A stretch of DNA of 32,067 nucleotides, from assembly GCF_009469605.1 (NCBI RefSeq), contig NZ_SSXU01000029.1, positions 1 to 32,067 on the forward strand. Reading direction: 5' to 3'. Below the pieces are notes generated by a model that had not been told where the DNA came from, searched no databases, and was given only the letters and a program-made list of their open reading frames with translations. Below are positions 25,753-32,067 of this stretch, piece after piece. The translations under genes were made by a program, and so were the position numbers. How positions within the stretch are numbered: the first letter of the stretch is position 1; each line of letters begins with the position of its first letter. The DNA is from Zoogloea sp. 1C4. GTDB taxonomy: Bacteria > Pseudomonadota > Gammaproteobacteria > Burkholderiales > Rhodocyclaceae.

Positions 25753-28181
25753 AGTTGGGATCTTTCTCTGTCGGCATGCCGCTCTACGAAGTGGAGTCGG
25801 AGGTGACGTACCAGACCGTGCGCACGCCGACAGTATTTGAGCGGACGGTAATGAAGCTATGCGGTAGCTATCGGGCGACCCCGGGGCTCGCTGACATGAC
25901 GCTGTCTCAAATATTTGAGCATCAACTTGGCGTGGCTTCGGCCAATGAACTGGTCGGGCCAAGCGTTGAAAATCTGATCTACATGGGCGTCTTGAGCGGC
26001 CCAACATCGCAAGATTATATGGATCTTCGGCTCGCAGAGCTTGCGCTTACCGCCGATGGCGTGACATTTCTCGAGCGAGATCGGTTGCCTAGCCGGTCTC
26101 AGCAAACGACCGTATCACACTTGTATTTTCCGCTTTCCAATTCGATCAAGCCTCATCGAAGTGAAAATCGGCTAACAAGATCACCTAGCCGTCCGTTCAT
26201 CGCAGGTGCAGTGCTTGAGCCTTCCGATTGCTCCGCGTTGGTTCGGGAGTCTGTCGAAAAAGAGCGGCATGCTTGGAGAACCCCGAATACTGAGATTCAC
26301 TCCGTTCAACCCAAAGTTGTCGGAGTTGTTTGGGAGCAGCATCAAGTCACGCTGGAGTGTGATGAGTCAGGCGTACTTGCTGTCAGCGCGAAGGGGGCTC
26401 CTGACTTCCAGCGATGGCTGGCAGCAGCAAATCCCGAAGTGATCTGGGAACACGTTCTAGAGCCAATCCTCGCCAGTGAGGCAGCATCCGATTGGCCAGC
26501 GCTCAGTGAAGCAAGCGTTCGCAGTGCTGTTGCGATTGCTCTGCAGGGCGCAGACTCTCCAGTTGATCGTAACAAGGCGACCCCATCGAGGGCAGCGCTG
26601 CGCGTATTGGTTGATGAGGATCAGCTGGAAAATCACATTGGCGAAGACATCGTTCTGCTGAAAAATGACGGTCATGTCTTCCAGCGGTTGACCGCGCTGT
26701 TCAGAGGTGCTGATCACGCCCTTCGTCGGCTGCCATCTCAAAAGGGAACGATCTGGCTTGAAATGGCTCCGCCATCGGATCTGCCAACAGGATTTGACGG
26801 ATTGGTGCTTCGCAAAGACGATCACGCACCAGAGGTGCGAATGACTGGATCGTCGCGAGTCTTTTGGGCGGGCCAGGAGCGTCGAGCAGTGCTCACGCTG
26901 ACCGCCGAGAAAGGTTCCAGCGCGCGCGTTTGGCAAACTGTGCAGACCGAGTTGAGTGCCGCCCTGAGTTCGGCACAGCCTGCTGACGTCTATGCGATCG
27001 CTTCGCTGTGGGAAGCGCCACAGGAAACCATTCTGCGCTGGCGATCGCGAGTCGAGGCATTGCCTATCGGCGAGTTGCTCACAGACGCCTCTGGCTTCAT
27101 CACCACGCTGGAGCGATTTTCATCCGATGCTGGGGATGGTTGGCGAGCAGGCTGGTATAGCGCCTTGGCGGATCGCCTGATGTCGGCGATCGAGCGCTTG
27201 GCTGATGGCGTTGATCTCGCCGAGGTGTTGGCCTATTTCGCCGGAGTCGAACGGCTGATGCCAAATCAGTCGGATGAGATCAAGTCTGCTCTTTTGAAGC
27301 ACTGCCACCCGATCTCTGATACCGAGTCGCTGGATTCGCTCCGCAGAGCTGTCGGGCCATCACTATCCCTGCCTGATGCCGTGATTGGCGATGCGCTTCT
27401 GCAGACCTGGGTCGCCCAAGTCCTGGCCGATTCCAGTTTGGCCCTTCATGGCCCCCATTCGTATTCACAACCACTGACGGCGATTAGGTCCGCTCATCAA
27501 GCGGTGCTGCGCGATGTTGGCCTGAAATCCCTTCAGGATGCCTCCAAGGGAAGCCTTAGCCTTCAAGGCGTGAAGACTTCTGCTCTGGCCAGCGTCACAA
27601 AGTGGCAGGAGGCTTGCAAGAATGTTCTTAATATGCGGAGCTCACTCACGGGCGACACACTTTTGCCGATTCATCAATTTGATGGGTTGGTCGGTTCATG
27701 GCGCGAACTGGCAGTGCAGAAACTTGCGTACCCGACAACGCCCGGCCAAAGACTAATCGTGCTTGATACCAATGCCTTGATGTTGGCCCCCGATCTGCTC
27801 ACTACCATGCGTCGAAACGACATTCCTGTTGTTGCCCGACGCGTGCTTGAAGAACTGGACGGAATCAAGGAATCCTCCGAAGAGGAAAGAGCCCAGAAGG
27901 CTCGGGCCGCAATTCGTTCTTTGGAGCGTGCCGGGCAAGCCATCCGCTACGAGTCTGAGGTGCTGGATCTTTTGCCGCCAGACTGGGAGCCAACAGCAGA
28001 CAATCGAATCTTGTCGGTGGCGCTCTATCTCCGGCTGAGTGACGTCATCGTGGTGACCGGCGACAGAAACTTCAGAAACAAGGCGCGTGCAGAGAACATC
28101 ACTGCCATGCTGCCGGAAGAGTACAGGGGTGGAAGTCCAAATCAGACAGGACGTCGCGACGCAGGAGGAAAACGTAAATGA
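25749..28181 (+). CDS. Large protein with C-terminal PIN nuclease domain
   Basis: This 810-residue protein ends in a PIN domain (about 668-795). The conserved acids are visible in order: LIVLDTNALM (D673), VARRVLEELDGIK, TADNRILSVAL and VVTGDRNF. All four acidic positions of an active PIN ribonuclease appear intact. The N-terminal 120 residues contain a possible winged-helix-like region ending LALTADGVTFLERDRL. The central 500 residues are unrecognised. It is coupled by four-base overlaps to the helicase before it and the coiled-coil gene after it. A likely role is RNA (or single-stranded DNA) cleavage guided or triggered by the helicase and the AAA+ partner. That is inference. Confidence 0.8.
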   Translation: MKLGSFSVGMPLYEVESEVTYQTVRTPTVFERTVMKLCGSYRATPGLADMTLSQIFEHQLGVASANELVGPSVENLIYMGVLSGPTSQDYMDLRLAELALTADGVTFLERDRLPSRSQQTTVSHLYFPLSNSIKPHRSENRLTRSPSRPFIAGAVLEPSDCSALVRESVEKERHAWRTPNTEIHSVQPKVVGVVWEQHQVTLECDESGVLAVSAKGAPDFQRWLAAANPEVIWEHVLEPILASEAASDWPALSEASVRSAVAIALQGADSPVDRNKATPSRAALRVLVDEDQLENHIGEDIVLLKNDGHVFQRLTALFRGADHALRRLPSQKGTIWLEMAPPSDLPTGFDGLVLRKDDHAPEVRMTGSSRVFWAGQERRAVLTLTAEKGSSARVWQTVQTELSAALSSAQPADVYAIASLWEAPQETILRWRSRVEALPIGELLTDASGFITTLERFSSDAGDGWRAGWYSALADRLMSAIERLADGVDLAEVLAYFAGVERLMPNQSDEIKSALLKHCHPISDTESLDSLRRAVGPSLSLPDAVIGDALLQTWVAQVLADSSLALHGPHSYSQPLTAIRSAHQAVLRDVGLKSLQDASKGSLSLQGVKTSALASVTKWQEACKNVLNMRSSLTGDTLLPIHQFDGLVGSWRELAVQKLAYPTTPGQRLIVLDTNALMLAPDLLTTMRRNDIPVVARRVLEELDGIKESSEEERAQKARAAIRSLERAGQAIRYESEVLDLLPPDWEPTADNRILSVALYLRLSDVIVVTGDRNFRNKARAENITAMLPEEYRGGSPNQTGRRDAGGKRK

Positions 28182-29311
28182 GCAGACATGACGAGGCACG
28201 CTATCAGATCGAACGCCAACGGCGTCAGGATCTTTTTAACCAGCGTGTTCGAGAAACGACTCGCACTTACCTCGCACGATATCGCGGCATCCTGGAGGAT
28301 GTGCAAAGCCAGGGGCTCAACGAATATGTTCAGGCAGAGTTCTCTGAGCTGGAGAGGGAGCTGGCAAGCCTGACTCGCCTTGTCGAGAGCGATCCTGCCG
28401 CTGCGCGTGACCGCAGCATTGAGTTGGGGCGACAGGTGCATGCACTGCCACGACATGCACGCGGAATGAGACAGGCATACGTCGAAGCACAACGCCAAGC
28501 CGAAGAAGCCGCCAGAGAAGAGGCTCGCCGTAGAGTCGAACAAGAGGCTAAAGCGCGGGACGAGTTGGAAACCGCATGGCAAGACGAGTTGATGCGGTGG
28601 GCGGACCCATTGGCCAGGCAATTGGCTTTCAAAGCGCTGTCCGAGGCTCGGGCACGCCTGATGGGGGCGAATAGCCAAACGTCGATCGCTGAGCTGCGAA
28701 CGGCGATTGGGACGATCAAGGCCGAATACGAGCAGCGATCTCGGCAGATCAGAGAGAAGGAGTCCAAAGCAGCAGAGGAAAGTGCGTCAGTGGATGCGTT
28801 GCAATTATGTCGTGAGCAGATCGCGTCCGTCGGTGGTGGAGCTGCAGAGCGCGCTCAAGCATTGGGATCGATGCTCAATTCAACCAGCGCGATGTCGCCC
28901 GAAGAGGTTTCTAGGCGACTGGTTGAAATCACCCGAGATCTCGATGCTGTCGTGGTTGACGAGAGTTGCAGGCGGGAGGTTGTTCAGGCCGTATACCGCG
29001 CACTGGAGGACGCTGGGTTTGTCACGGAAAAGCCTCGACTCGTTCGCGAAGGTAGCTCCAACGAGGTAGTGATTCGCGGAAAACGCCCCGCTGGTGCCCA
29101 GGCAGAGTTCAAGGTTGAGCTCAGTGGAAAGCTGAATTACAAGTTTGATCACTATCACGGCGCTGCGTGCAAAAAGGACATTGATACGGTCCTGCCGCGA
29201 CTGCAATCAATCTATGGAATACAGCTTTCCACCGAACGCACGATTTGGGAGAACCCGGATGACAAGGACAGCGATGCGAAGCCACAGCCTGGCATGACAA
29301 GGGAGAAGTAA
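28178..29311 (+). CDS. Coiled-coil protein of the five-gene operon, function unknown
   Basis: This 377-residue protein is extremely rich in R, E, Q and A from about residue 5 to 215, with runs such as EAQRQAEEAAREEARRRV, consistent with a long coiled coil. A more ordered C-terminal domain (about 260-345) contains VVIRGKRP, FKVELSGKLNYKFDHYHG and CKKDIDTVLPRL. That end might be a substrate-binding or cofactor domain. No known family is recognised. It starts by an ATGA overlap with the PIN gene, and its TAA is followed at once by the ATG of the ATPase, so a fixed complex is likely. The coiled coil could be an adaptor or scaffold between the Clp-like ATPase and the nuclease. Confidence 0.7.
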   Translation: MSRHDEARYQIERQRRQDLFNQRVRETTRTYLARYRGILEDVQSQGLNEYVQAEFSELERELASLTRLVESDPAAARDRSIELGRQVHALPRHARGMRQAYVEAQRQAEEAAREEARRRVEQEAKARDELETAWQDELMRWADPLARQLAFKALSEARARLMGANSQTSIAELRTAIGTIKAEYEQRSRQIREKESKAAEESASVDALQLCREQIASVGGGAAERAQALGSMLNSTSAMSPEEVSRRLVEITRDLDAVVVDESCRREVVQAVYRALEDAGFVTEKPRLVREGSSNEVVIRGKRPAGAQAEFKVELSGKLNYKFDHYHGAACKKDIDTVLPRLQSIYGIQLSTERTIWENPDDKDSDAKPQPGMTREK

Positions 29312-31165
29312 ATGGCATCTGGACAAACATCTTGGCAAGACGCTTTCCTTCGGGAATGCGGCATTCGGAGAGGGATCATCCTGCACGGCAATGTTGTCGA
29401 TGTGGTGGCTGATCCAAGCTCGCTTGATCGTTGGCAGAGCGTGCCCGACGCAGTGGACACTATTCTCAAGCAGCGTGGTTATCGTCACGTGATCCGATGG
29501 GATCGTGTTGCAGGCGTTTCCGGCGTCGACTCGAGAACCTGGCGAGAGCTGGCGGCATCTGCCGTTGCCACTGCGCCTCCTGCGGCAGGAGAAGACTACG
29601 ATATGGGCGAACCGCTCGCCCCCAGTCGCCAAGTTCAGGACACGGGTTCACTTGAGGTAACCCCACAGGACTTTCTGTCGGTGGTTTCGCGTTTGATGAA
29701 GCAGCCTGGTCCAGATCGCGTTGCGTTCGTTTTGGACTGGTCACATCTCCTGTTTGGACAAGCCAATGCCTTGAGCGAAGCCGAAAGAGGATGGTTGCTG
29801 ATGATGGGCAAGGCGACCAGGGATGCGCAAATTACGCTCAGCCCAGCCGATGTAGATAGGCCGCAAACACTGATGGTCTTCCTGTGTCAGGGGCTCTCGG
29901 TCTTGCCGCCATCGCTCTATCTGAATAACCCGCTGTTCAAAGAAATCAATGTCCCCCTGCCATCTCGTGTCGTGCGGGAGGCCGCCGTGCTTCAGCTTTC
30001 TTCTGTACTCAGTGTTGAGCCGCCAGTGCTTCCTAAGAGCCGAGTCCTCGCAGATATTGTCGACTCCCTAGAGGGGCTCACACTTCGCGACATTCACAAT
30101 CTTGCGAAGCTTTCGCGCCAGCTGCCGAAGATGAGCGCTGAGTCGTTAGTCAGCATGTATCGCTACGGTGAACGCCATAGCCCGTGGGAGCAATTAAACC
30201 GGGACAAACTTGGCAAGGCTGTCGAGACACTGAAAGTCCGAGTCAAAGGCCAAGATCAAGCAATCGATGCAGTCAATCAGATCCTAGTTCGGGCATACAC
30301 CGGATTGTCAGGGCTGCAGCATTCCAGCAAGCAAAGAACACCGAAAGGCGTATTGTTCTTTGTCGGCCCTACTGGCGTGGGCAAGACGGAACTGGCCAAG
30401 GCCCTCGCGCAGTTTCTGTTCGGCGATGATGAGGCCTGTCTTCGATTCGATATGTCGGAGTTTAATCACGAGCATGCTGATCAGCGCTTGGTCGGAGCGC
30501 CTCCAGGCTACGTTGGCTATGAAGAAGGAGGGCAGCTCACCAATGCAGTCAAGAAGCGCCCATTCTCCTTGCTTCTATTCGACGAGATCGAAAAGGCGCA
30601 CCCGAGGATTCTTGATAAGTTCCTTCAGATCCTGGAGGACGGAAGACTGACTGACGGCAAGGGGGATACCGTTCTGTTTTCCGACACCGTTATCGTGTTC
30701 ACGTCGAACATTGGGGCGGCACAGATCGAAGCGGACAACCCGGACGCGCGATCAGCCTTTGTCGAGAGAGTCCGTGCGCACTTTGTGAATGAACTGAAGC
30801 GGCCGGAATTGCTTGGCCGTATCGGCGAGGGGAACATCATCCCATTCAACTTTATGGCGGATGACAAGTTTCTCGTCGACATTGCTCGATCAAAGCTCGA
30901 GCCACTACGGCACCGCCTCAGCGAAAAATGGGGAGCTTCTGGGCTGCAATTCGTTGACGAGACCAAGGCGCTGCAGTCGATCGTTGGCATGGTCGATCGA
31001 AGCAGCGGAGGGCGTGGTGTTCTCAACGCGCTGACAATTTACTTGTTCGACCCACTAGCTCAGTTCCTATTTGATCAGGTCGGCTCGCCAGACAGATCGC
31101 AAGGTCGAACCATTAGGGTTGTACAAGCTGGGTCCAAACCGAACTTCGACTTCGAACTGGAGTGA
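29312..31165 (+). CDS. Clp/HSP100-like AAA+ ATPase with an extra N-terminal domain
   Basis: This 617-residue protein contains a second-type Clp AAA+ module in residues about 320-600: Walker A GPTGVGKT (352-359), RFDMSEFNHEHA, LVGAPPGYVGYEEGG (pore-loop region as in ClpB), LLLFDEIEKAHP (Walker B, D424/E425), VIVFTSNIG (sensor 1) and ELLGRIGEGNIIPF (arginine finger R503). The N-terminal 300 residues begin GIILHGNVVDVV and include a Walker-B-like VAFVLDWSHLL, but I see no Walker A, so this may be a degenerate AAA domain. It differs from ClpB and ClpA in lacking a normal first AAA ring. It probably remodels a protein or nucleoprotein complex made by its operon partners. Confidence 0.85.
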   Translation: MASGQTSWQDAFLRECGIRRGIILHGNVVDVVADPSSLDRWQSVPDAVDTILKQRGYRHVIRWDRVAGVSGVDSRTWRELAASAVATAPPAAGEDYDMGEPLAPSRQVQDTGSLEVTPQDFLSVVSRLMKQPGPDRVAFVLDWSHLLFGQANALSEAERGWLLMMGKATRDAQITLSPADVDRPQTLMVFLCQGLSVLPPSLYLNNPLFKEINVPLPSRVVREAAVLQLSSVLSVEPPVLPKSRVLADIVDSLEGLTLRDIHNLAKLSRQLPKMSAESLVSMYRYGERHSPWEQLNRDKLGKAVETLKVRVKGQDQAIDAVNQILVRAYTGLSGLQHSSKQRTPKGVLFFVGPTGVGKTELAKALAQFLFGDDEACLRFDMSEFNHEHADQRLVGAPPGYVGYEEGGQLTNAVKKRPFSLLLFDEIEKAHPRILDKFLQILEDGRLTDGKGDTVLFSDTVIVFTSNIGAAQIEADNPDARSAFVERVRAHFVNELKRPELLGRIGEGNIIPFNFMADDKFLVDIARSKLEPLRHRLSEKWGASGLQFVDETKALQSIVGMVDRSSGGRGVLNALTIYLFDPLAQFLFDQVGSPDRSQGRTIRVVQAGSKPNFDFELE

Positions 31166-31168
31166 CCC

Positions 31169-31750
31169 GTGTCTTGGTTGAATCTGGCGTCATGGATACC
31201 TTGCACGGAAGTTGAGGGGCCTGGAAAACGTGCGGCACTCTGGGTCCAAGGCTGCGATAAGCGTTGTATCGGGTGCTGCAATCCGGGCTACCTGAAGATC
31301 ATGGAACGCGACATTCTGAGTGCGGAGACCATGATTGAACGCTTGCTCGCGGCACACGATGAGTGGGATCTGGAGGGGGTCACATTCCTTGGTGGCGAAC
31401 CATTTCTTCAGGCGCAGGGACTTGCTGTGGTAGCCGAGGCGGTATCACGTGCAGGGTTGTCGGTCATGACGTTCACCGGCTACACGCTTCAGGAGCTGAA
31501 AGATTTGTCACTCCCTGGCACTCGTGGCTTGTTGGCATGGACCGATGTGCTCGTCGATGGTCCTTACGAAGCCTCGAGCCCAGACCGCTCAAGGAACTGG
31601 GTCGGCTCCACAAACCAGCGATTTCACTATCTGACAGACAGGTACAGCGCTTCTATTGAGGGGGCAGATATTCCGGATCGAGAGGTAGAGTGGCGAGTCC
31701 GCGATGACGGCCGATTGGTCGTCAACGGCTGGCCTTGCACCATCAGATAG
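31169..31750 (+). CDS. Radical SAM activase-like protein (NrdG/PflA type)
   Basis: This 193-residue protein has the size and motif order of the small activases NrdG and PflA. C29, C33 and C36 in GCDKRCIGCCN bind the [4Fe-4S] cluster. TFLGGEPFLQ is the SAM-binding motif, and MTFTGYTLQEL and VDGPYE follow as in NrdG. Such enzymes make a glycyl radical on a partner enzyme, but no glycyl-radical enzyme is present here. A GTG start lies three bases after the ATPase stop, so it is the last gene of the operon. It may modify a protein of the same operon (the ATPase or coiled-coil protein). That partner is unknown. Confidence 0.85.
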   Translation: MSWLNLASWIPCTEVEGPGKRAALWVQGCDKRCIGCCNPGYLKIMERDILSAETMIERLLAAHDEWDLEGVTFLGGEPFLQAQGLAVVAEAVSRAGLSVMTFTGYTLQELKDLSLPGTRGLLAWTDVLVDGPYEASSPDRSRNWVGSTNQRFHYLTDRYSASIEGADIPDREVEWRVRDDGRLVVNGWPCTIR

Positions 31751-31940
31751 TCTGACATCCAGCCCCAAGTGTCGGCGGCCTGTCGGAATGGACTGCAGGG
31801 CGCTGGTGTCGATAAAGATCGGATCGATCTGGGGTAAAGAAGGTAGGAAGTGCGCGGGGGGCTGCGAACTTTCCTCGGACTTCCGTATTCGTATATAATC
31901 CTGCCTACGGTGTCCTCGCCGACGAGGCAGGGCGGTTTCC
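31751..31940. other. Non-coding junction after the five-gene operon
   Basis: No convincing gene is seen in these 190 bases. A perfect TATAAT (31894-31899) is present on the + strand but without a good -35 box 16-18 bases upstream. CCTCG/CGAGG (31914-31918, 31923-31927) can form a small hairpin. A minus-strand open frame crosses here and into the radical SAM gene, but it looks like a shadow. Confidence 0.5.
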
Positions 31941-31955
31941 TGAACCGCCCCGCCT
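31925..31955. repeat. Head-to-head 13-bp inverted repeat at the IS boundary
   Basis: AGGCAGGGCGGTT (31925-31937) and AACCGCCCCGCCT (31943-31955) are complementary at 12 of 13 positions, with only TCCTG between. The right copy, starting at TGAACC, is probably the terminal repeat of the IS3-family element. The left copy looks like the same repeat reversed. Confidence 0.65.
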
Positions 31956-32067
31956 TCCGTGGAGGCCATTTGGTTTAAGTCAGGCCGGCGTTTCGGCCTG
32001 ACTGGCGAGTTGCCGGTAGTAGTTTGCCTCAGCTTCGGCCGGGGGGATGTAGCCGATGGGTTCGAGC
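31941..32067 (-). mobile_element. Right end of an IS3-family insertion sequence (partial)
   Basis: The end of an IS3-family OrfB gene lies on the minus strand with its stop 39 bases inside a TGAACCGCCCCG-type terminal repeat, whose TG start is typical for IS3 elements. The rest of the element, its other end and any target duplication lie beyond the window. Confidence 0.75.
31980..32067 (-). CDS. IS3-family transposase OrfB, C-terminal end
   Basis: The last 28 codons before TGA (31980-31982) read LEPIGYIPPAEAEANYYRQL followed by a short tail. This is the near-invariant C-terminal signature of IS3-family (IS2/IS51-like) integrase-core transposases. The 5' part is cut off by the window edge. 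It points out of the island and has no role in the neighbouring operons beyond possible mobilisation or boundary formation. Confidence 0.85.
   Translation of the reverse strand, partial: LEPIGYIPPAEAEANYYRQLASQAETPA

Noticed and set aside
29312-31165. Housekeeping ClpB or ClpA
   Set aside because: Only one full Clp-type AAA module, an unusual N-terminal half, and an operon setting unlike clpB or clpA.
31894-31899. Promoter at TATAAT in the junction
   Set aside because: Good -10 box but no acceptable -35 at 16-18 bases and no gene directly downstream on that strand, so not listed as a promoter.
31589-31969. 126-codon minus-strand open frame across the end of the radical SAM gene and the junction
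   Set aside because: It overlaps a clear gene antisense and has no ribosome-binding site or known pattern.

Overview
The window looks like an accessory (genomic-island) segment of a Gram-negative bacterium, most likely a GC-rich beta- or gammaproteobacterium. The grounds are a complete two-component spanin (Rz with nested Rz1), which only makes sense with an outer membrane, a type 3 BREX cluster, and the end of an IS3-family element. The exact host cannot be named from sequence alone. No housekeeping gene, rRNA, tRNA or CRISPR array is visible.

Layout: (1) 1-1822, + strand: the 3' end of a phage structural-type gene, an intrinsic terminator, then a tightly coupled prophage lysis cassette (small membrane protein, holin-like protein, SAR-type GH24 endolysin, Rz, and Rz1 nested in Rz). 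(2) 1835-4085, - strand: a short orphan coding remnant and a markedly A+T-rich bifunctional glycosyltransferase (GT9-like plus capsule-synthesis GT32-like domain). (3) 4339-7874: a small enzyme cluster of a radical SAM enzyme, PHP phosphoesterase and phosphoribosyltransferase-like protein (one - strand operon), met tail-to-tail by a + strand protein resembling the CTP-dependent riboflavin kinase (DUF120) fold. (4) 8073-21604, - strand: a complete BREX type 3 operon in the order brxR(WYL)-brxF-brxC-pglXI-brxHII-pglZ-brxA. (5) 21605-21807: a divergent promoter region with well-formed back-to-back promoters, 10-bp direct repeats and a Fur-box-like palindrome. (6) 21808-31750, + strand: a five-gene translationally coupled operon (UPF1-like SF1 helicase, PIN-domain protein, coiled-coil protein, Clp/HSP100-like AAA+ ATPase, NrdG-like radical SAM activase) that I do not recognise as a named system. 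(7) 31751-32067: a non-coding junction and the outer end of an IS3-family element.

How it fits together: BREX type 3 is an established anti-phage system (methylation of self, block of phage replication). It is flanked on one side by a possible nucleotide or small-molecule synthesis cluster and on the other by a helicase/nuclease/unfoldase/radical-SAM operon sharing its regulatory region. Both flanking clusters carry a radical SAM enzyme. The five-gene operon is the best candidate for an undescribed system and the radical SAM/PHP/PRTase/RibK-like cluster the second. A defence role for either is inference from neighbourhood and domain content.

Base composition supports piecemeal assembly: the glycosyltransferase is about 40% GC by eye, BREX about 60-67%, the five-gene operon about 50-57%, and pglXI has a lower-GC middle.
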